A DNA stretch of 40,769 nt from Roseibium sp. TrichSKD4 (GCF_000148725.1 NZ_GL476310.1:275723-316491), one strand, 5' to 3'; shown: positions 1-8,748, counted from the stretch's first letter. Numbers and translations are program-made. Notes: generated from the sequence alone by a model not told the origin.

Positions 1-39
1 ATCCACCCTTGTTGTCATGACCGGAAAACCGGTTGCTGA

Positions 40-1140
40 TTATTGTGCGAGCCAAGCCTGGAATTTTGCGTCCAGGTCGTCGCGGTAATCAGCCCACCAC
101 TCATAGTTATAGAGGAAGGTGTTCTTCGCGTTTGCCGGGTCGGTCGGCATGTGTGGAGCCATGTCAATGCCGAGTTCTGCATGCTTGCCGACAAGCGGAG
201 CAGAGGACTGGCGAGCCGGACCGTAGGAGATGTACTTGGCCTGATCCGCAAGACGCTGAGTGTCAGTTGCAAAGTTCAGGTAGTCCATCACACGCTGTTG
301 ACGCTCTTCGGAAAGACCGGCAGGAACAATCCAGCCATCAAGGTCAAACACCTGTGCGTCCCAAAGCATGGCAACCGGCTGCTTCTGCTCTTCGATCAGA
401 GCAAAGAGACGGCCGTTGTATGTGGAGCCGATCACAACTTCCTTGTCTGCAAGAAGCTGCGGTGTTTCAGCACCAGCTGACCACCAGACAACACTGTCCT
501 TGATGGAATCCAGCTTGGCAAATGCCTGCGCCTGACCTTCTTCGGTCTCAAGAACGTCGTAAACGTCTGCTTTAGCTACGCCGTCACACAGAAGAGCCCA
601 TTCCATGTTGTTGATCGGACGCTTTTCCAGCGAGCGCTTGCCCGGGAATGTTTCCAGATCAAACACATCACAGATGTCGTCCGGGGTTTTTCCGCCCCAC
701 TCGTCTACATCGGTGCGGTAGCCGAAGGTGGTGGAGTAAACGATCTGCGGAATGAAGCAGCCGGATACAATGAGGTCGCCGAAGTCTTCAGAAGCAGGCG
801 TACCATCTGGAGCTGCAGCCAGAGCCTTGTCGTGGTCGATTTCTAGCGCAAGGCCTTCGTCGCACAGACGGATGGCGTCAGATGCGACAACGTCAACCAG
901 ATCCCAAGTGATGTTTCCGGCTTCGTTCATGGCGCGAAGTTTTGCCACAGCCTCGGCAGAGGACTCATCATTGATGATGTTGATGCCCGGATTCTTTTCC
1001 ATGTAAGGCTTGTGATAGGCATTGTTCTGCGAAGCAGAATATGCACCACCCCAAGAGACGATTGTCATGTCTTGAGCGAAGGCAGTGCCTGCCGCCATGG
1101 CCAAAGCAGTGCTGGCCAGTACCATAGTCTTGAGCTTCAT
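40..1140 (-). CDS. Periplasmic solute-binding protein of a polyamine-type ABC transporter (PotD/PotF-like)
   Basis: The 366-residue product has a typical Sec signal peptide: a KLK-type basic start, a hydrophobic stretch, and an AFA|QD cleavage site after about residue 22. The mature start, TIVSWGG, is characteristic of the spermidine/putrescine-binding (PotD/PotF) family. Start chosen: the ATG at 1140, with GAGGGAG about 9 nt upstream; a longer frame to 1227 lacks these features and would bury the signal peptide. The gene lies 79 nt downstream of the transporter ATPase on the same strand, so the two are almost certainly one operon. The permease genes are not in the window and probably lie beyond the left edge. 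The product should bind a cationic amine or related solute in the periplasm. The exact substrate (polyamine, amino acid, other) cannot be read from sequence alone. Confidence 0.9.
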   Translation of the reverse strand: MKLKTMVLASTALAMAAGTAFAQDMTIVSWGGAYSASQNNAYHKPYMEKNPGINIINDESSAEAVAKLRAMNEAGNITWDLVDVVASDAIRLCDEGLALEIDHDKALAAAPDGTPASEDFGDLIVSGCFIPQIVYSTTFGYRTDVDEWGGKTPDDICDVFDLETFPGKRSLEKRPINNMEWALLCDGVAKADVYDVLETEEGQAQAFAKLDSIKDSVVWWSAGAETPQLLADKEVVIGSTYNGRLFALIEEQKQPVAMLWDAQVFDLDGWIVPAGLSEERQQRVMDYLNFATDTQRLADQAKYISYGPARQSSAPLVGKHAELGIDMAPHMPTDPANAKNTFLYNYEWWADYRDDLDAKFQAWLAQ

Positions 1141-1167
1141 GTAATTAGCTCCCTCTTTCTGGTTTGG

Positions 1168-1211
1168 GACGGTCGAGCCGTCTTTGCCACTGGCGCGCTT
1201 CAGGGCGCGCC
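1168..1211 (-). promoter_or_regulatory. Tandem hairpins between ABC ATPase and binding-protein genes
   Basis: Two inverted repeats lie in the 79-nt gap. GGCGCGC (1192-1198) pairs perfectly with GCGCGCC (1205-1211) across a 6-nt loop. GACGG (1168-1172) pairs with CCGTC (1178-1182) across a 5-nt loop. Neither is followed on the minus strand by a T-run, so they do not look like plain terminators. In ABC operons, such stems between ATPase or permease genes and the binding-protein gene often stabilise the downstream message or partly stop transcription, which gives excess binding protein. That role is inferred here. Confidence 0.5.
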
Positions 1212-1219
1212 TGTGTTTG

Positions 1220-2314
1220 TCAGGCAACCGGGTCCAACGCCTTGCAGTCTCCTAGGGACCAACCAATCGGCACGGTATCCCCAACGCTGAGATTGCGCTT
1301 TTCACCACGGTTGCGGACCTTTGCAATGAACTCGTCATTGCCGGCGACGTTCATGCGCACACGAATGTGGTCGCCAAGGTAAATCAGTTCTTCGATCCGG
1401 CCGTTCATGATGTTGTCCATGGCATCATGTGTGTCGAACTCGACACGTTCCGGCCGAAGGGAAATGGTTGTGCGATCACCCACACCTCCGACATTCACCT
1501 TGTCGGCTTTAAGCTGGGTGCCGTCGTCAAGTTCCACACGGCATTCCTCGCCCTGGATTTCGACAACCTTGCCGCTCAGTTTGTTGTTCTCGCCAATAAA
1601 CTGGGCAACAAACGAGTTCTGCGGATCTTCATAAAGAATGTCCGGGGACGACAGTTGCTGGATCACCCCATCGTTAAACACGGCCACCCGATCCGACATG
1701 GTCAGGGCTTCCGTCTGGTCGTGCGTCACATAGACAACTGTAACGCCAAGGTTTTCGTGGATGTGCTTGATTTCATATTGCATCTGCTCGCGCAGCTGTT
1801 TGTCCAAAGCGCCAAGCGGCTCATCCATGAGAACCAACTCTGGGTCAAACACGAGCGCACGTGCAACAGCAACACGCTGCTGCTGACCGCCGGAAAGCTG
1901 AGCCGGGCGCCGGTTTCCGAAGTCACCAAGCTCAACCATTTCAAGGGCCCGCTTAACCTTCTCTTCCTGCTCAGCCTTGCCCATATTTCGGACTTGAAGC
2001 GGGAAGGCCAGATTCTCAGCAACCGTCATGTGCGGGAAAAGGGCGTAGTTCTGAAACACCATGCCGATGCCACGTTTGTGCGGTGGCACGTTGTTGATTG
2101 GTCGGTCGTTCAGAAAAATCTCGCCATGGGTTGCCGGTTCAAATCCGGCCAACATCATCAGGCAGGTTGTCTTGCCGGAGCCTGACGGCCCAAGCATTGT
2201 CAGAAACTCGCCTGGCGGGATATCGAGGTTCAGGTTTTTGACGACGAGACTTACCCCGTCATAGCTTTTTTGCACGCTCTCATAGCGGACAGCCGCGCCG
2301 CGCGTTGTTGCCAT
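1220..2314 (-). CDS. potA: ABC transporter ATP-binding protein, PotA-like
   Basis: The 364-residue protein is the ATPase of a polyamine/spermidine-type importer at the inner membrane. Visible motifs are Walker A GPSGSGKTT (residues 42-50), Q-loop VFQNYALFPHMTV (about 86-98), signature LSGGQQQR (140-147), Walker B VLMDEP (161-166) and the switch His in VTHDQTEA (H198). About 130 C-terminal residues match the regulatory TOBE domain of this family. Start chosen: the ATG at 2314, with GAGGGGAAG directly upstream; the frame is open to 2422, but that extension has no family match. It is the first visible gene of a minus-strand operon that continues into the binding-protein gene. potA is a family-level name; the substrate is not proven. 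Confidence 0.88.
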   Translation of the reverse strand: MATTRGAAVRYESVQKSYDGVSLVVKNLNLDIPPGEFLTMLGPSGSGKTTCLMMLAGFEPATHGEIFLNDRPINNVPPHKRGIGMVFQNYALFPHMTVAENLAFPLQVRNMGKAEQEEKVKRALEMVELGDFGNRRPAQLSGGQQQRVAVARALVFDPELVLMDEPLGALDKQLREQMQYEIKHIHENLGVTVVYVTHDQTEALTMSDRVAVFNDGVIQQLSSPDILYEDPQNSFVAQFIGENNKLSGKVVEIQGEECRVELDDGTQLKADKVNVGGVGDRTTISLRPERVEFDTHDAMDNIMNGRIEELIYLGDHIRVRMNVAGNDEFIAKVRNRGEKRNLSVGDTVPIGWSLGDCKALDPVA

Positions 2315-2879
2315 GCTTCCCCTCAGAAGTGTTATCGTTATTCCGCTGGTCGATAAGGGGAAATTCTTTTCCCTCCGTCGATGTGCCAGCGGCAATTTGT
2401 GCATAAGAAAAGCAAAATCCAAACGGTATTGGAAGGGGGGAGTGAAAAAAATATCGAAAATTATGTGAAGGCGATTTGTTGTTATGCGATGTCTGGCAGG
2501 ATTTTTGGAAATACTTTCTCGTTCCGCGAAAATGTGAGGAGCATTTTGGCGGATATTTCGTTCAGGTGTATTTTCCTTGCGGGAAAATCCAATAAGAACT
2601 TTATGCTTGAAATGATTGAGAGGATTGGGTTGGAAACGACGATGGTTGGCGAGAATTCGTCATTTAACGTACCACGAAACACCTAGACCTCGGGGTTTCT
2701 GCGATCCAGTTGTGGTTTGGTGATCAAGTTCTGGCGTGTTTTGGTCAGCAGACCCGGTTTATTTGTGACGTGGAGGTCGTGTAGACAATGCAAGATCACG
2801 CAGCGGAAATTTCGCGTGCGATTGTGGTCCCGAATTTCAATCTATGCTCAATGCACGGATTGCATTGGAGGTTAATTGG
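2315..2879. other. 565-nt intergenic region between divergent potA and cytochrome genes
   Basis: No convincing gene is seen. The stretch is clearly more AT-rich than its flanks and should hold the promoters of both divergent genes. One perfect inverted repeat is visible: ATTTTCC (2570-2576) and GGAAAAT (2582-2588) around a 5-nt loop. It could be a hairpin or an operator. Open frames on both strands (2381-2686 plus, 2482-2682 minus) lack a family match and a good ribosome-binding site, and look like chance. Confidence 0.5.
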
Positions 2880-3338
2880 ATGAAAAATTGGAGTGCTCCG
2901 GCACTGATTTGCGCCGCACTACTGATAACTGCGACGACCGTTGTAGCTCATCAGGGTGCAACGGGTGTGGTCAAAAAGCGTATGAACCAGATGGGCGAGC
3001 TGAAAGAGGCCATGAAGGCCGTTGGTCAAATGCTGAAGTCGGACGATGACCTGAACGCGGATGTAATTGCGGCAACCGCACAAGCGGTTCAGGATAATGC
3101 AGGTCATCATTTAACAAGCTTGTTTCCCGATGGCAGTCTTAAGAAGCCAAGCGAAGCGCGCCCGGAAATTTGGAAAAACTGGACTGAATTTCAAAGATTT
3201 GCAGATCAATTGAAGGCAGCGGGAGAGAGGCTTGGCAAGACCGCCTCCGGCGATCGCAAGGATGTGGCAGAAGCTTTCAAGGAGCTGGGACAAAGTTGCA
3301 AGGCGTGCCACGAAAAATTTCGCTTGAAATCCAACTGA
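2880..3338 (+). CDS. Class II c-type cytochrome (cytochrome c'/c556 family)
   Basis: The 152-residue protein has an N-terminal signal peptide (hydrophobic stretch about residues 8-22) and a single haem-binding CKACH motif close to the C-terminus (C140, C143, H144). That position is the hallmark of the four-helix class II cytochromes c. The segment RMNQMGELKEAM early in the mature protein offers a Met that could be the sixth ligand, as in low-spin c556. Start chosen: the ATG at 2880, with GGAGG about 9 nt upstream; an in-frame ATG at 2844 would disrupt the signal peptide. It should be a small periplasmic electron carrier or gas-binding protein; the partner is unknown. It is monocistronic, with no obvious functional link to its neighbours. 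Confidence 0.87.
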   Translation: MKNWSAPALICAALLITATTVVAHQGATGVVKKRMNQMGELKEAMKAVGQMLKSDDDLNADVIAATAQAVQDNAGHHLTSLFPDGSLKKPSEARPEIWKNWTEFQRFADQLKAAGERLGKTASGDRKDVAEAFKELGQSCKACHEKFRLKSN

Positions 3339-3453
3339 CTACGGCATTTGGAACGGAGACTGCCTAGCGTCGCTATTGGATATCTTGCCAATCCGGGTTC
3401 CATCAATTACCTGCTGGCGCAACTTGCCTTATGCTGGCCACGAATTGAGTGTT

Positions 3454-3469
3454 TTTCAGGTCCCTGAAA
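3454..3469. promoter_or_regulatory. Perfect inverted repeat upstream of the RNase D-like gene
   Basis: TTTCAGG (3454-3460) and CCTGAAA (3463-3469) are exact complements around a 2-nt centre, in the gap between the cytochrome and exonuclease genes. There is no T-tract after it. It may be an operator or a weak terminator of the cytochrome transcript; the role is not known. Confidence 0.25.
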
Positions 3470-3511
3470 TATGCTGTTTGATGTGCTGCAACAATTGGAG
3501 CCCTTCCCGGT

Positions 3512-4132
3512 ATGACCATTCGGTTTCACAAGAACGACCTTTCGGATCTCACACACTATGTCTCTTGTGACGCAGTGGCCGTGGATACGGAAACCCTTGG
3601 CCTTAATCTGCTGCGAGATCGGCTGTGTGTCGTGCAATTGTCTCCAGGTGATGGCTCTGCGGATGTGGTGCAAATAGAAAAGGGCATGACCGCAGCACCA
3701 AATTTGACTGCGCTCTTGTCAGACCCGGCCAGGACAAAAATCTTCCACTATGCGCGTTTTGATGTTGCAATCCTTCGGCAGAACCTCGGGATTCATGTTG
3801 ATCCAGTGTGGTGCACCAAGATTGCTTCGAAACTTTGCCGGACTTACACCGACAGGCACGGCCTGAAAGACATTACCCGCGAATTGCTCGGCGTCGATAT
3901 TTCCAAGCAACAACAAAGTTCTGACTGGGCTGCAGAGCAGTTGACGGATGCTCAATTGGCATATGCTGCTTCGGATGTTCTTCACCTTCATGCTCTTAAG
4001 GAGAAGTTGGAGTTTATGTTGCGCCGGGAGGAGCGAACGCATCTGGCAGAAGCGAGTTTCGGGTTTCTCCCGACACGGGCGGAACTGGATCTAAAAGGAT
4101 GGGGCGAAACTGACATCTTCGCGCATTCCTGA
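3512..4132 (+). CDS. RNase D-family 3'-5' exonuclease
   Basis: The 206-residue protein is a DEDDy exonuclease domain with no HRDC domains, so it is a single-domain relative of RNase D, common in Alphaproteobacteria. The catalytic set is visible: D25 and E27 in VAVDTETLG, D84 in HYARFDVAIL, and Y151 with D155 in LAYAASDVLHLH. These residues bind two metal ions for 3'-end trimming of structured RNA. The start ATG at 3512 has GGAG about 11 nt upstream. It lies immediately ahead of the lptC-lptA-lptB-rpoN block, a common alphaproteobacterial order. I leave the symbol empty because full-length rnd is larger. Confidence 0.88.
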   Translation: MTIRFHKNDLSDLTHYVSCDAVAVDTETLGLNLLRDRLCVVQLSPGDGSADVVQIEKGMTAAPNLTALLSDPARTKIFHYARFDVAILRQNLGIHVDPVWCTKIASKLCRTYTDRHGLKDITRELLGVDISKQQQSSDWAAEQLTDAQLAYAASDVLHLHALKEKLEFMLRREERTHLAEASFGFLPTRAELDLKGWGETDIFAHS

Positions 4133-4175
4133 TCAAGAGTTGAAAGACAAGACAATGCAAGGGATTGGATAGCCG

Positions 4176-4847
4176 TTGAGTCTGGGGTCGGAAAATCTGG
4201 CAGGACTGGGAGCTGCAGATAGACTTCTGCGTCCGGAAACGCCTGTCCAAAGAGCGGCCCGGCGTCATAGCCGTCTGGTTAAGACATTGCGGTTCCTGTT
4301 CCCAGCGCTTGGCGCATTGATTTTCGCAGGAATGATCGGGCTGATCGTTCTCTTTAATCTGTTTTCAAGTATGGGCGCTGCAAATGTCATTTTAACAGCG
4401 GACGGCTTGGTCATGGATTACCCGGTCCTGTCCGGTCATGATGGCGAGAAGTCCTACAATGTAACAGCCCGGCGCGCGATACAGCGGCTAAGTGACCCTC
4501 GTATCCTCGATCTGGAATTTATCGATGCTGACATCGTTCTGGGTCCGGACGAAAAAGCCAACGTTACAGCAGTCAAAGGCATCTATAACAACGCTGGAGA
4601 AACCCTGAAACTTTATGACGGCGTGCAGGTGGACTGGAGCCAAGGTTATGAAGTTGAAGTGAGTGAAGTCGATATCGACATGAAATCAGGTGCCTTGAAG
4701 ACCTCTGAGCCCGTCGCAATCGATTCCGACAAAGGACGGCTATTGGGCGGAAAAATGGACTATGATCAGGACAACGGTATTGTCCGGTTCACCGACGGCG
4801 TAAAGATGACCATTGCGCCGTCCGCTCAAGCCTCACAGGAGCAATAA
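4176..4847 (+). CDS. lptC: LPS export ABC transporter periplasmic protein LptC
   Basis: The 223-residue protein has a cytoplasmic basic N-terminus, one transmembrane segment (about residues 38-62) and a beta-jellyroll periplasmic domain typical of LptC. It forms part of the bridge that carries LPS from the LptB2FG transporter to LptA. The likely start is TTG at 4176: the nearest upstream ATG (4155) meets a stop after a few codons. Its TAA stop shares its last base with the ATG of lptA (TAATG), which implies translational coupling. Identity rests on position directly before lptA and lptB, topology and domain pattern; the sequence itself is only weakly conserved in this family. Confidence 0.87.
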   Translation: MSLGSENLAGLGAADRLLRPETPVQRAARRHSRLVKTLRFLFPALGALIFAGMIGLIVLFNLFSSMGAANVILTADGLVMDYPVLSGHDGEKSYNVTARRAIQRLSDPRILDLEFIDADIVLGPDEKANVTAVKGIYNNAGETLKLYDGVQVDWSQGYEVEVSEVDIDMKSGALKTSEPVAIDSDKGRLLGGKMDYDQDNGIVRFTDGVKMTIAPSAQASQEQ

Positions 4848-5398
4848 TGTACAATACGCTTTACCGTCTCATGGGAATTGTGGTCACACTTGGGGCCTTG
4901 GCAATTGCTCCGGTGTCTGCCCAGACGTTCTCCAACGCCTTTGAAGGCTTCGGGTCAAATGATGATGACCCGATCCAGATCGAAGCGTCCGAGCTGCAGG
5001 TCGAAGACAAAAACAATCTCGCCATTTTTACGGGCAATGTTGTGGTCACTCAGGGTGAGGCGCAGCTGAAGACGCATCGTTTGAAAGTCTTTTATGATGG
5101 TCAGGGCGGCGGTGCCGGAACCGGAACCGGGCAGCGGGATATCTCCCGTCTGGAAGCGTCAGGGCGCGTGTTCATCTCGTCGGAAGGCCAGACAGCGACT
5201 GGCGACGAGGCAAGCTTCGATATGAAGCGGGATATTATGGTCATGACAGGCAAGGAAGTTGTTCTGAGCCAGGGACCAAATGTCGTGGTGGGCAACAAGC
5301 TGACGGTTAATCTGGTGACAGGACAAGCTGACCTTCAAGCTCCGAAATCTGGTCGCGTCAAGGTGTTGATTAAGCCAAATTCTGTTGAAGGCAACTAA
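4847..5398 (+). CDS. lptA: LPS transport periplasmic protein LptA (OstA-like)
   Basis: The 183-residue protein has a signal peptide ending near VSAQ (about residues 24-27) and an OstA/LptA domain: it begins with PIQIEASELQVEDKNN, followed by the repeating GNVVVTQGEAQLK-type strands. LptA polymerises in the periplasm to shuttle LPS from LptC to LptD. A Gly-rich loop (GGGAGTGTG, about residues 87-95) is a local insertion. The gene overlaps the lptC stop by one base and has AGGAG six nucleotides before its ATG, so it is a coupled second cistron. lptB follows after 68 nt. Confidence 0.93.
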   Translation: MYNTLYRLMGIVVTLGALAIAPVSAQTFSNAFEGFGSNDDDPIQIEASELQVEDKNNLAIFTGNVVVTQGEAQLKTHRLKVFYDGQGGGAGTGTGQRDISRLEASGRVFISSEGQTATGDEASFDMKRDIMVMTGKEVVLSQGPNVVVGNKLTVNLVTGQADLQAPKSGRVKVLIKPNSVEGN

Positions 5399-5466
5399 CT
5401 TTTTGCCTATTTCCGCAATAGTATGAGTAAGGCCGGTCAAGGCTTCAACAAGGACAACCCACCATC

Positions 5467-6258
5467 GTGAACTTTCCCGCCCACCCGACTGAAGGTGATC
5501 TTGCCAGACCATCGGCATCCGAGCATCCCGATTATGCCAGCGCTCTTGTGGTCAACGGGATTGGGAAAACCTATGGCCGTAGACAGGTGGTGAAATATAT
5601 CAGCTTGTCCGTGCGTCCGGGGGAATCAGTTGGTCTTCTTGGCCCAAACGGGGCCGGAAAGACGACAACATTTTATATGATCACTGGGCTGGTTCGTCCG
5701 GATCAGGGGCAGATCAGCCTTGAAGGATTTGATATCACGCGCCTTCCCATGTACCGGCGGGCGCGCCTTGGTATCGGATATCTTCCTCAGGAAGCTTCAA
5801 TTTTCCGCGGTCTGACTGTCGAGGAAAACATCCGAGCTGTTCTTGAGGTGATCGAGCCGAACCGGAAGAAGCGGGCCGAAGAACTCGATTCGCTGTTGGA
5901 AGAATTCGGCCTCACGTACTTGCGTAAATCACCGTCCATGGCACTGTCTGGTGGTGAGAGACGGCGTGTTGAGATTGCGCGGGCTCTGGCGAGTCGACCA
6001 TCCTTCATGCTGCTCGACGAGCCATTCGCCGGCATCGATCCGATTGCCGTGGGCGATATTCAGGCGCTGGTTCGGCATTTGACCCAACGTGGTATCGGCG
6101 TTTTGATCACCGATCACAACGTTCGTGAGACCTTGGGATTGATCGATAGGGCGTACATCATTGCAGCCGGGGAAGTGCTGACCCACGGTTTGCCAAACGA
6201 GATTGTCGCAAATCCGGATGTTCGGAGACTTTATCTCGGAGAACAATTTACTCTTTGA
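5467..6258 (+). CDS. lptB: LPS export ABC transporter ATP-binding protein LptB
   Basis: The 263-residue ATPase powers LPS extraction from the inner membrane with LptF and LptG, which are not in this window. Motifs are Walker A GPNGAGKTTT (59-68), signature LSGGERRRVEIARAL, Walker B MLLDEPFAGIDP and the switch His in LITDHNVRET. The start is GTG at 5467, with AAGGA about 11 nt upstream. The N-terminus carries about 25 residues more than the E. coli form, as often in Alphaproteobacteria. It follows lptA and precedes rpoN by 71 nt, the classic order. Confidence 0.95.
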   Translation: MNFPAHPTEGDLARPSASEHPDYASALVVNGIGKTYGRRQVVKYISLSVRPGESVGLLGPNGAGKTTTFYMITGLVRPDQGQISLEGFDITRLPMYRRARLGIGYLPQEASIFRGLTVEENIRAVLEVIEPNRKKRAEELDSLLEEFGLTYLRKSPSMALSGGERRRVEIARALASRPSFMLLDEPFAGIDPIAVGDIQALVRHLTQRGIGVLITDHNVRETLGLIDRAYIIAAGEVLTHGLPNEIVANPDVRRLYLGEQFTL

Positions 6259-6329
6259 AGACAATTGGCCGAATAGGGTATAGGCAAGAAGCGGACCAAT
6301 TCCTGAATTGAAGGCTTAAGCTGACCTAA

Positions 6330-7856
6330 ATGGCATTGTCGACAAAGTTGGAGCTGCGTCAGAGCCAGTCTCTGATCATGACGCCGCAGTTGATGCAGGC
6401 GATTAAACTGCTGCAGCTTTCCAATCTGGATCTTAGCACCTATGTCGACGCCGAATTGGAGCGAAATCCCTTATTGGAAAAGGGTGAAAACGATGACGCT
6501 TTTACTTCAGAAGGTTCCGATGACGGTCCGGACGGAAATGATCTAAACACAGGTGATGCGGAATCTGGTGATTGGCTCGGCACGCAGTTGGAAACGAGCT
6601 CAGAAACCATCGCATCACGAATGGACACGGATCTCGGAAACGTTTTTCAGGATGAGCCGGGAACAGCAACGCACAAGGACGCTCCAGTTCTGACATCGTC
6701 CGAAAGTATCCGCCCTGTGGCATCGGGTGGCGCGTCGGAAGATTACAATCTGGAGGCCTTTGTTGCGGAAAGCGAAACGCTGACGCAGCTTCTGGAAGAC
6801 CAAATGCATATTGCGTTTAGTGATCCTCGCGACAAGCTGATTGCAGCTCATCTGATTAATTCTCTGGATGACAACGGTTACCTTGATCTCGATATGGATT
6901 TGGTGACTGAAGACCTCGGTGTCTCAAAACCTCGGGTCGAAACAGTCCTGTCTGTCGTTCAGACCTTCGAGCCCGCAGGCGTTTTTGCGCGAAACCTGCC
7001 AGAGTGTCTCAAGCTGCAATTGATCGAAAAAAACCGTTTCGACCCAGCTATGGAAGCGATGCTTGAGAACATTGAGCTGCTGGCAAAACGTGACTTGGCA
7101 GCGCTAAAACGAATTTGCGGGGTCAATGATGAAGACTTGGTTGAGATGGTGGGGGAAATCCGAGCACTCGACCCAAAACCGGGTGCCGTCTACGGTGCTG
7201 CTCCCGTACAGCCACTGATTCCAGACGTGTTCGTTGCCCCTGCAAATGACGGGACGTGGAACGTTGAACTGAACAGTGATGCGCTGCCGAAAGTACTGGT
7301 GAACCAGACCTATTATGCCACGGTGAGCAAATCGGCGCGCGGCGACTCGGAGAAGGACTATCTCACTGATTGTCTGCAAACCGCGAACTGGTTGGTGAAG
7401 AGTCTGGATCAGCGAGCGAAAACAATTTTAAAGGTGTCCACGGAAATTGTGCGTCAGCAGGATCGTTTTCTGACCCATGGAATTGAGCATTTGAGACCGC
7501 TGAACCTGAAGGTGGTTGCTGATGCAATAAGTATGCATGAATCAACCGTAAGCCGCGTTACTTCAAACAAATATATGGCGACGCCGCGCGGGATATTTGA
7601 GCTCAAGTACTTCTTTACATCTGCGATTTCTGCGACCGGGGGCGATGAGGCGCATTCAGCTGAATCTGTTCGTTACAAAATCAAGCAATTGATCGATGCT
7701 GAAGATCCGAAAAAAATCCTGTCCGACGATACCATTGTGAAGATATTGAAAGACGACGGCGTGGATATTGCGCGTCGCACGGTTGCAAAGTACCGCGAAG
7801 CCATGAAGCTTGGGTCATCTGTTCAAAGACGGCGGGAAAAACGAGCCAACCTTTAG
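6330..7856 (+). CDS. rpoN: RNA polymerase sigma-54 factor RpoN
   Basis: The 508-residue protein directs RNA polymerase to -24/-12 promoters and needs AAA+ enhancer-binding activators. Region I is the Gln/Leu-rich N-terminus (about residues 8-35, including SQSLIMTPQLMQAIKLLQ). Next comes the acidic, poorly conserved region II (about 50-130), then the core-binding and helix-turn-helix regions. The RpoN box ARRTVAKYRE is at residues 481-490. It is full length with the standard MALSTKL-type start. It is followed by hpf and ptsN, as in most Proteobacteria. No Shine-Dalgarno is obvious, so translation may be modest. Confidence 0.97.
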   Translation: MALSTKLELRQSQSLIMTPQLMQAIKLLQLSNLDLSTYVDAELERNPLLEKGENDDAFTSEGSDDGPDGNDLNTGDAESGDWLGTQLETSSETIASRMDTDLGNVFQDEPGTATHKDAPVLTSSESIRPVASGGASEDYNLEAFVAESETLTQLLEDQMHIAFSDPRDKLIAAHLINSLDDNGYLDLDMDLVTEDLGVSKPRVETVLSVVQTFEPAGVFARNLPECLKLQLIEKNRFDPAMEAMLENIELLAKRDLAALKRICGVNDEDLVEMVGEIRALDPKPGAVYGAAPVQPLIPDVFVAPANDGTWNVELNSDALPKVLVNQTYYATVSKSARGDSEKDYLTDCLQTANWLVKSLDQRAKTILKVSTEIVRQQDRFLTHGIEHLRPLNLKVVADAISMHESTVSRVTSNKYMATPRGIFELKYFFTSAISATGGDEAHSAESVRYKIKQLIDAEDPKKILSDDTIVKILKDDGVDIARRTVAKYREAMKLGSSVQRRREKRANL

Positions 7857-8044
7857 AGTGAAGTACTTTTGGGTATAGTAGTCCGGAAACTAAGATTGTC
7901 TCTGTGAAAAACACAATTTCCTTTTCACTTCAGGATGCTTGCGTCGTTTTAGAAGTTTTGCTCCGTAGAGCGCTTGATCTTTGAATTGACTCCTTCATTT
8001 CTGGCCGTTATACGCCCACCCCAGTTCTGTTGCGTTAGGGGATG

Positions 8045-8118
8045 GCGCTTCGGCGCAGACTGGTCCATTCTGTAGGCTTGAAACGTCCGCTGTTTCAAGC
8101 GCTGTCCGGGAGGGCAGC
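8045..8118 (+). promoter_or_regulatory. Structured 5' leader of hpf with three successive hairpins
   Basis: The gap 7857-8152 between rpoN and hpf has no gene, but ends in three back-to-back hairpins. GCGC-TTCG-GCGC (8045-8056) has a UUCG tetraloop. GCTTGAAAC (8076-8084) pairs perfectly with GTTTCAAGC (8092-8100). GCTGTCC (8101-8107) pairs with GGGCAGC (8112-8118), with one G-U. The hpf ribosome-binding site (AAGGGG) lies about 25 nt beyond. There is no T-tract after the last stem, so an mRNA leader structure is likelier than a terminator. Control of hpf by growth state would fit but is inferred. Confidence 0.45.
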
Positions 8119-8152
8119 GACCCAAAGGTCCACACAAAAAGAAGGGGTCCCC

Positions 8153-8740
8153 ATGGCATTGCGGATTTCGGGCAAACACGTTGATGTTGGTGATGCGTTG
8201 CGCACTCACATCACAGACAGAGTAGAAGACGCGCTGTCGAAGTATTTCAATGGCGGCTACACTGGGCATGTAACATTGAGCAGAGAAGGGGCGGGGTTCA
8301 AATCCGAATGCTCTCTGCATCTGGACACTGGAATAGTGTTGCTGGTCTCCGCACAGGACCACGATCCACGCGCGAGTTTTGATCTCGCCGCAGAGAAGAT
8401 CGACAAGCGGCTACGCCGATATAAGCGTCGCCTCAAAGATCACCATGCCAACAACGGCAATGGTAAGGAACATTTTGAAGCGGCCTCCTACGTTCTGGCG
8501 TCGACCGAGGACGAAGAGGAATTGCCGGAGGACTACAATCCTCTGGTCATCGCTGAAACCGCAGCCAAGGTGAAAACCATGACTGTGGGGATGGCAGTGA
8601 TGGAGCTGGATTTGACAGAAGCTCCGGTTGTCATGTTCAAGAACGCTGCCAATGGTGGATTGAACGTGGTATATCGCCGCTCCGATGGCAATGTTGGCTG
8701 GATTGATCCAGCTCTGGTAGCACAAGCTGCCGCGGAATAA
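8153..8740 (+). CDS. hpf: Long-form ribosome hibernation promoting factor
   Basis: The 195-residue protein has an N-terminal S30AE/HPF domain (about residues 1-105, beginning LRISGKHVDVGDALRTHI) and a C-terminal dimerisation domain (about 140-190, including EAPVVMFKNAANGGLNVVYRR and GNVGWIDP). The long form joins 70S ribosomes into inactive 100S dimers in stationary phase. Start chosen: the ATG at 8153, preceded by AAGGGG; the frame is open back to 8042 but that part is the hairpin leader. It lies between rpoN and ptsN in the conserved cluster and is followed by a probable terminator. Confidence 0.95.
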   Translation: MALRISGKHVDVGDALRTHITDRVEDALSKYFNGGYTGHVTLSREGAGFKSECSLHLDTGIVLLVSAQDHDPRASFDLAAEKIDKRLRRYKRRLKDHHANNGNGKEHFEAASYVLASTEDEEELPEDYNPLVIAETAAKVKTMTVGMAVMELDLTEAPVVMFKNAANGGLNVVYRRSDGNVGWIDPALVAQAAAE

Positions 8741-8748
8741 TCGAGTAT

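Noticed and set aside
1367-2185. 272-residue plus-strand open frame across potA
   Set aside because: Antisense shadow of the ATPase gene; no start signal and no recognisable domain.
2381-2686. 101-residue plus-strand open frame in the potA/cytochrome intergenic region (and a 66-residue frame opposite)
   Set aside because: No ribosome-binding site, no domain, odd composition rich in Ile/Phe/Ser from AT-rich DNA, and it overlaps the region that must hold promoters. Could be revived by conservation in relatives.
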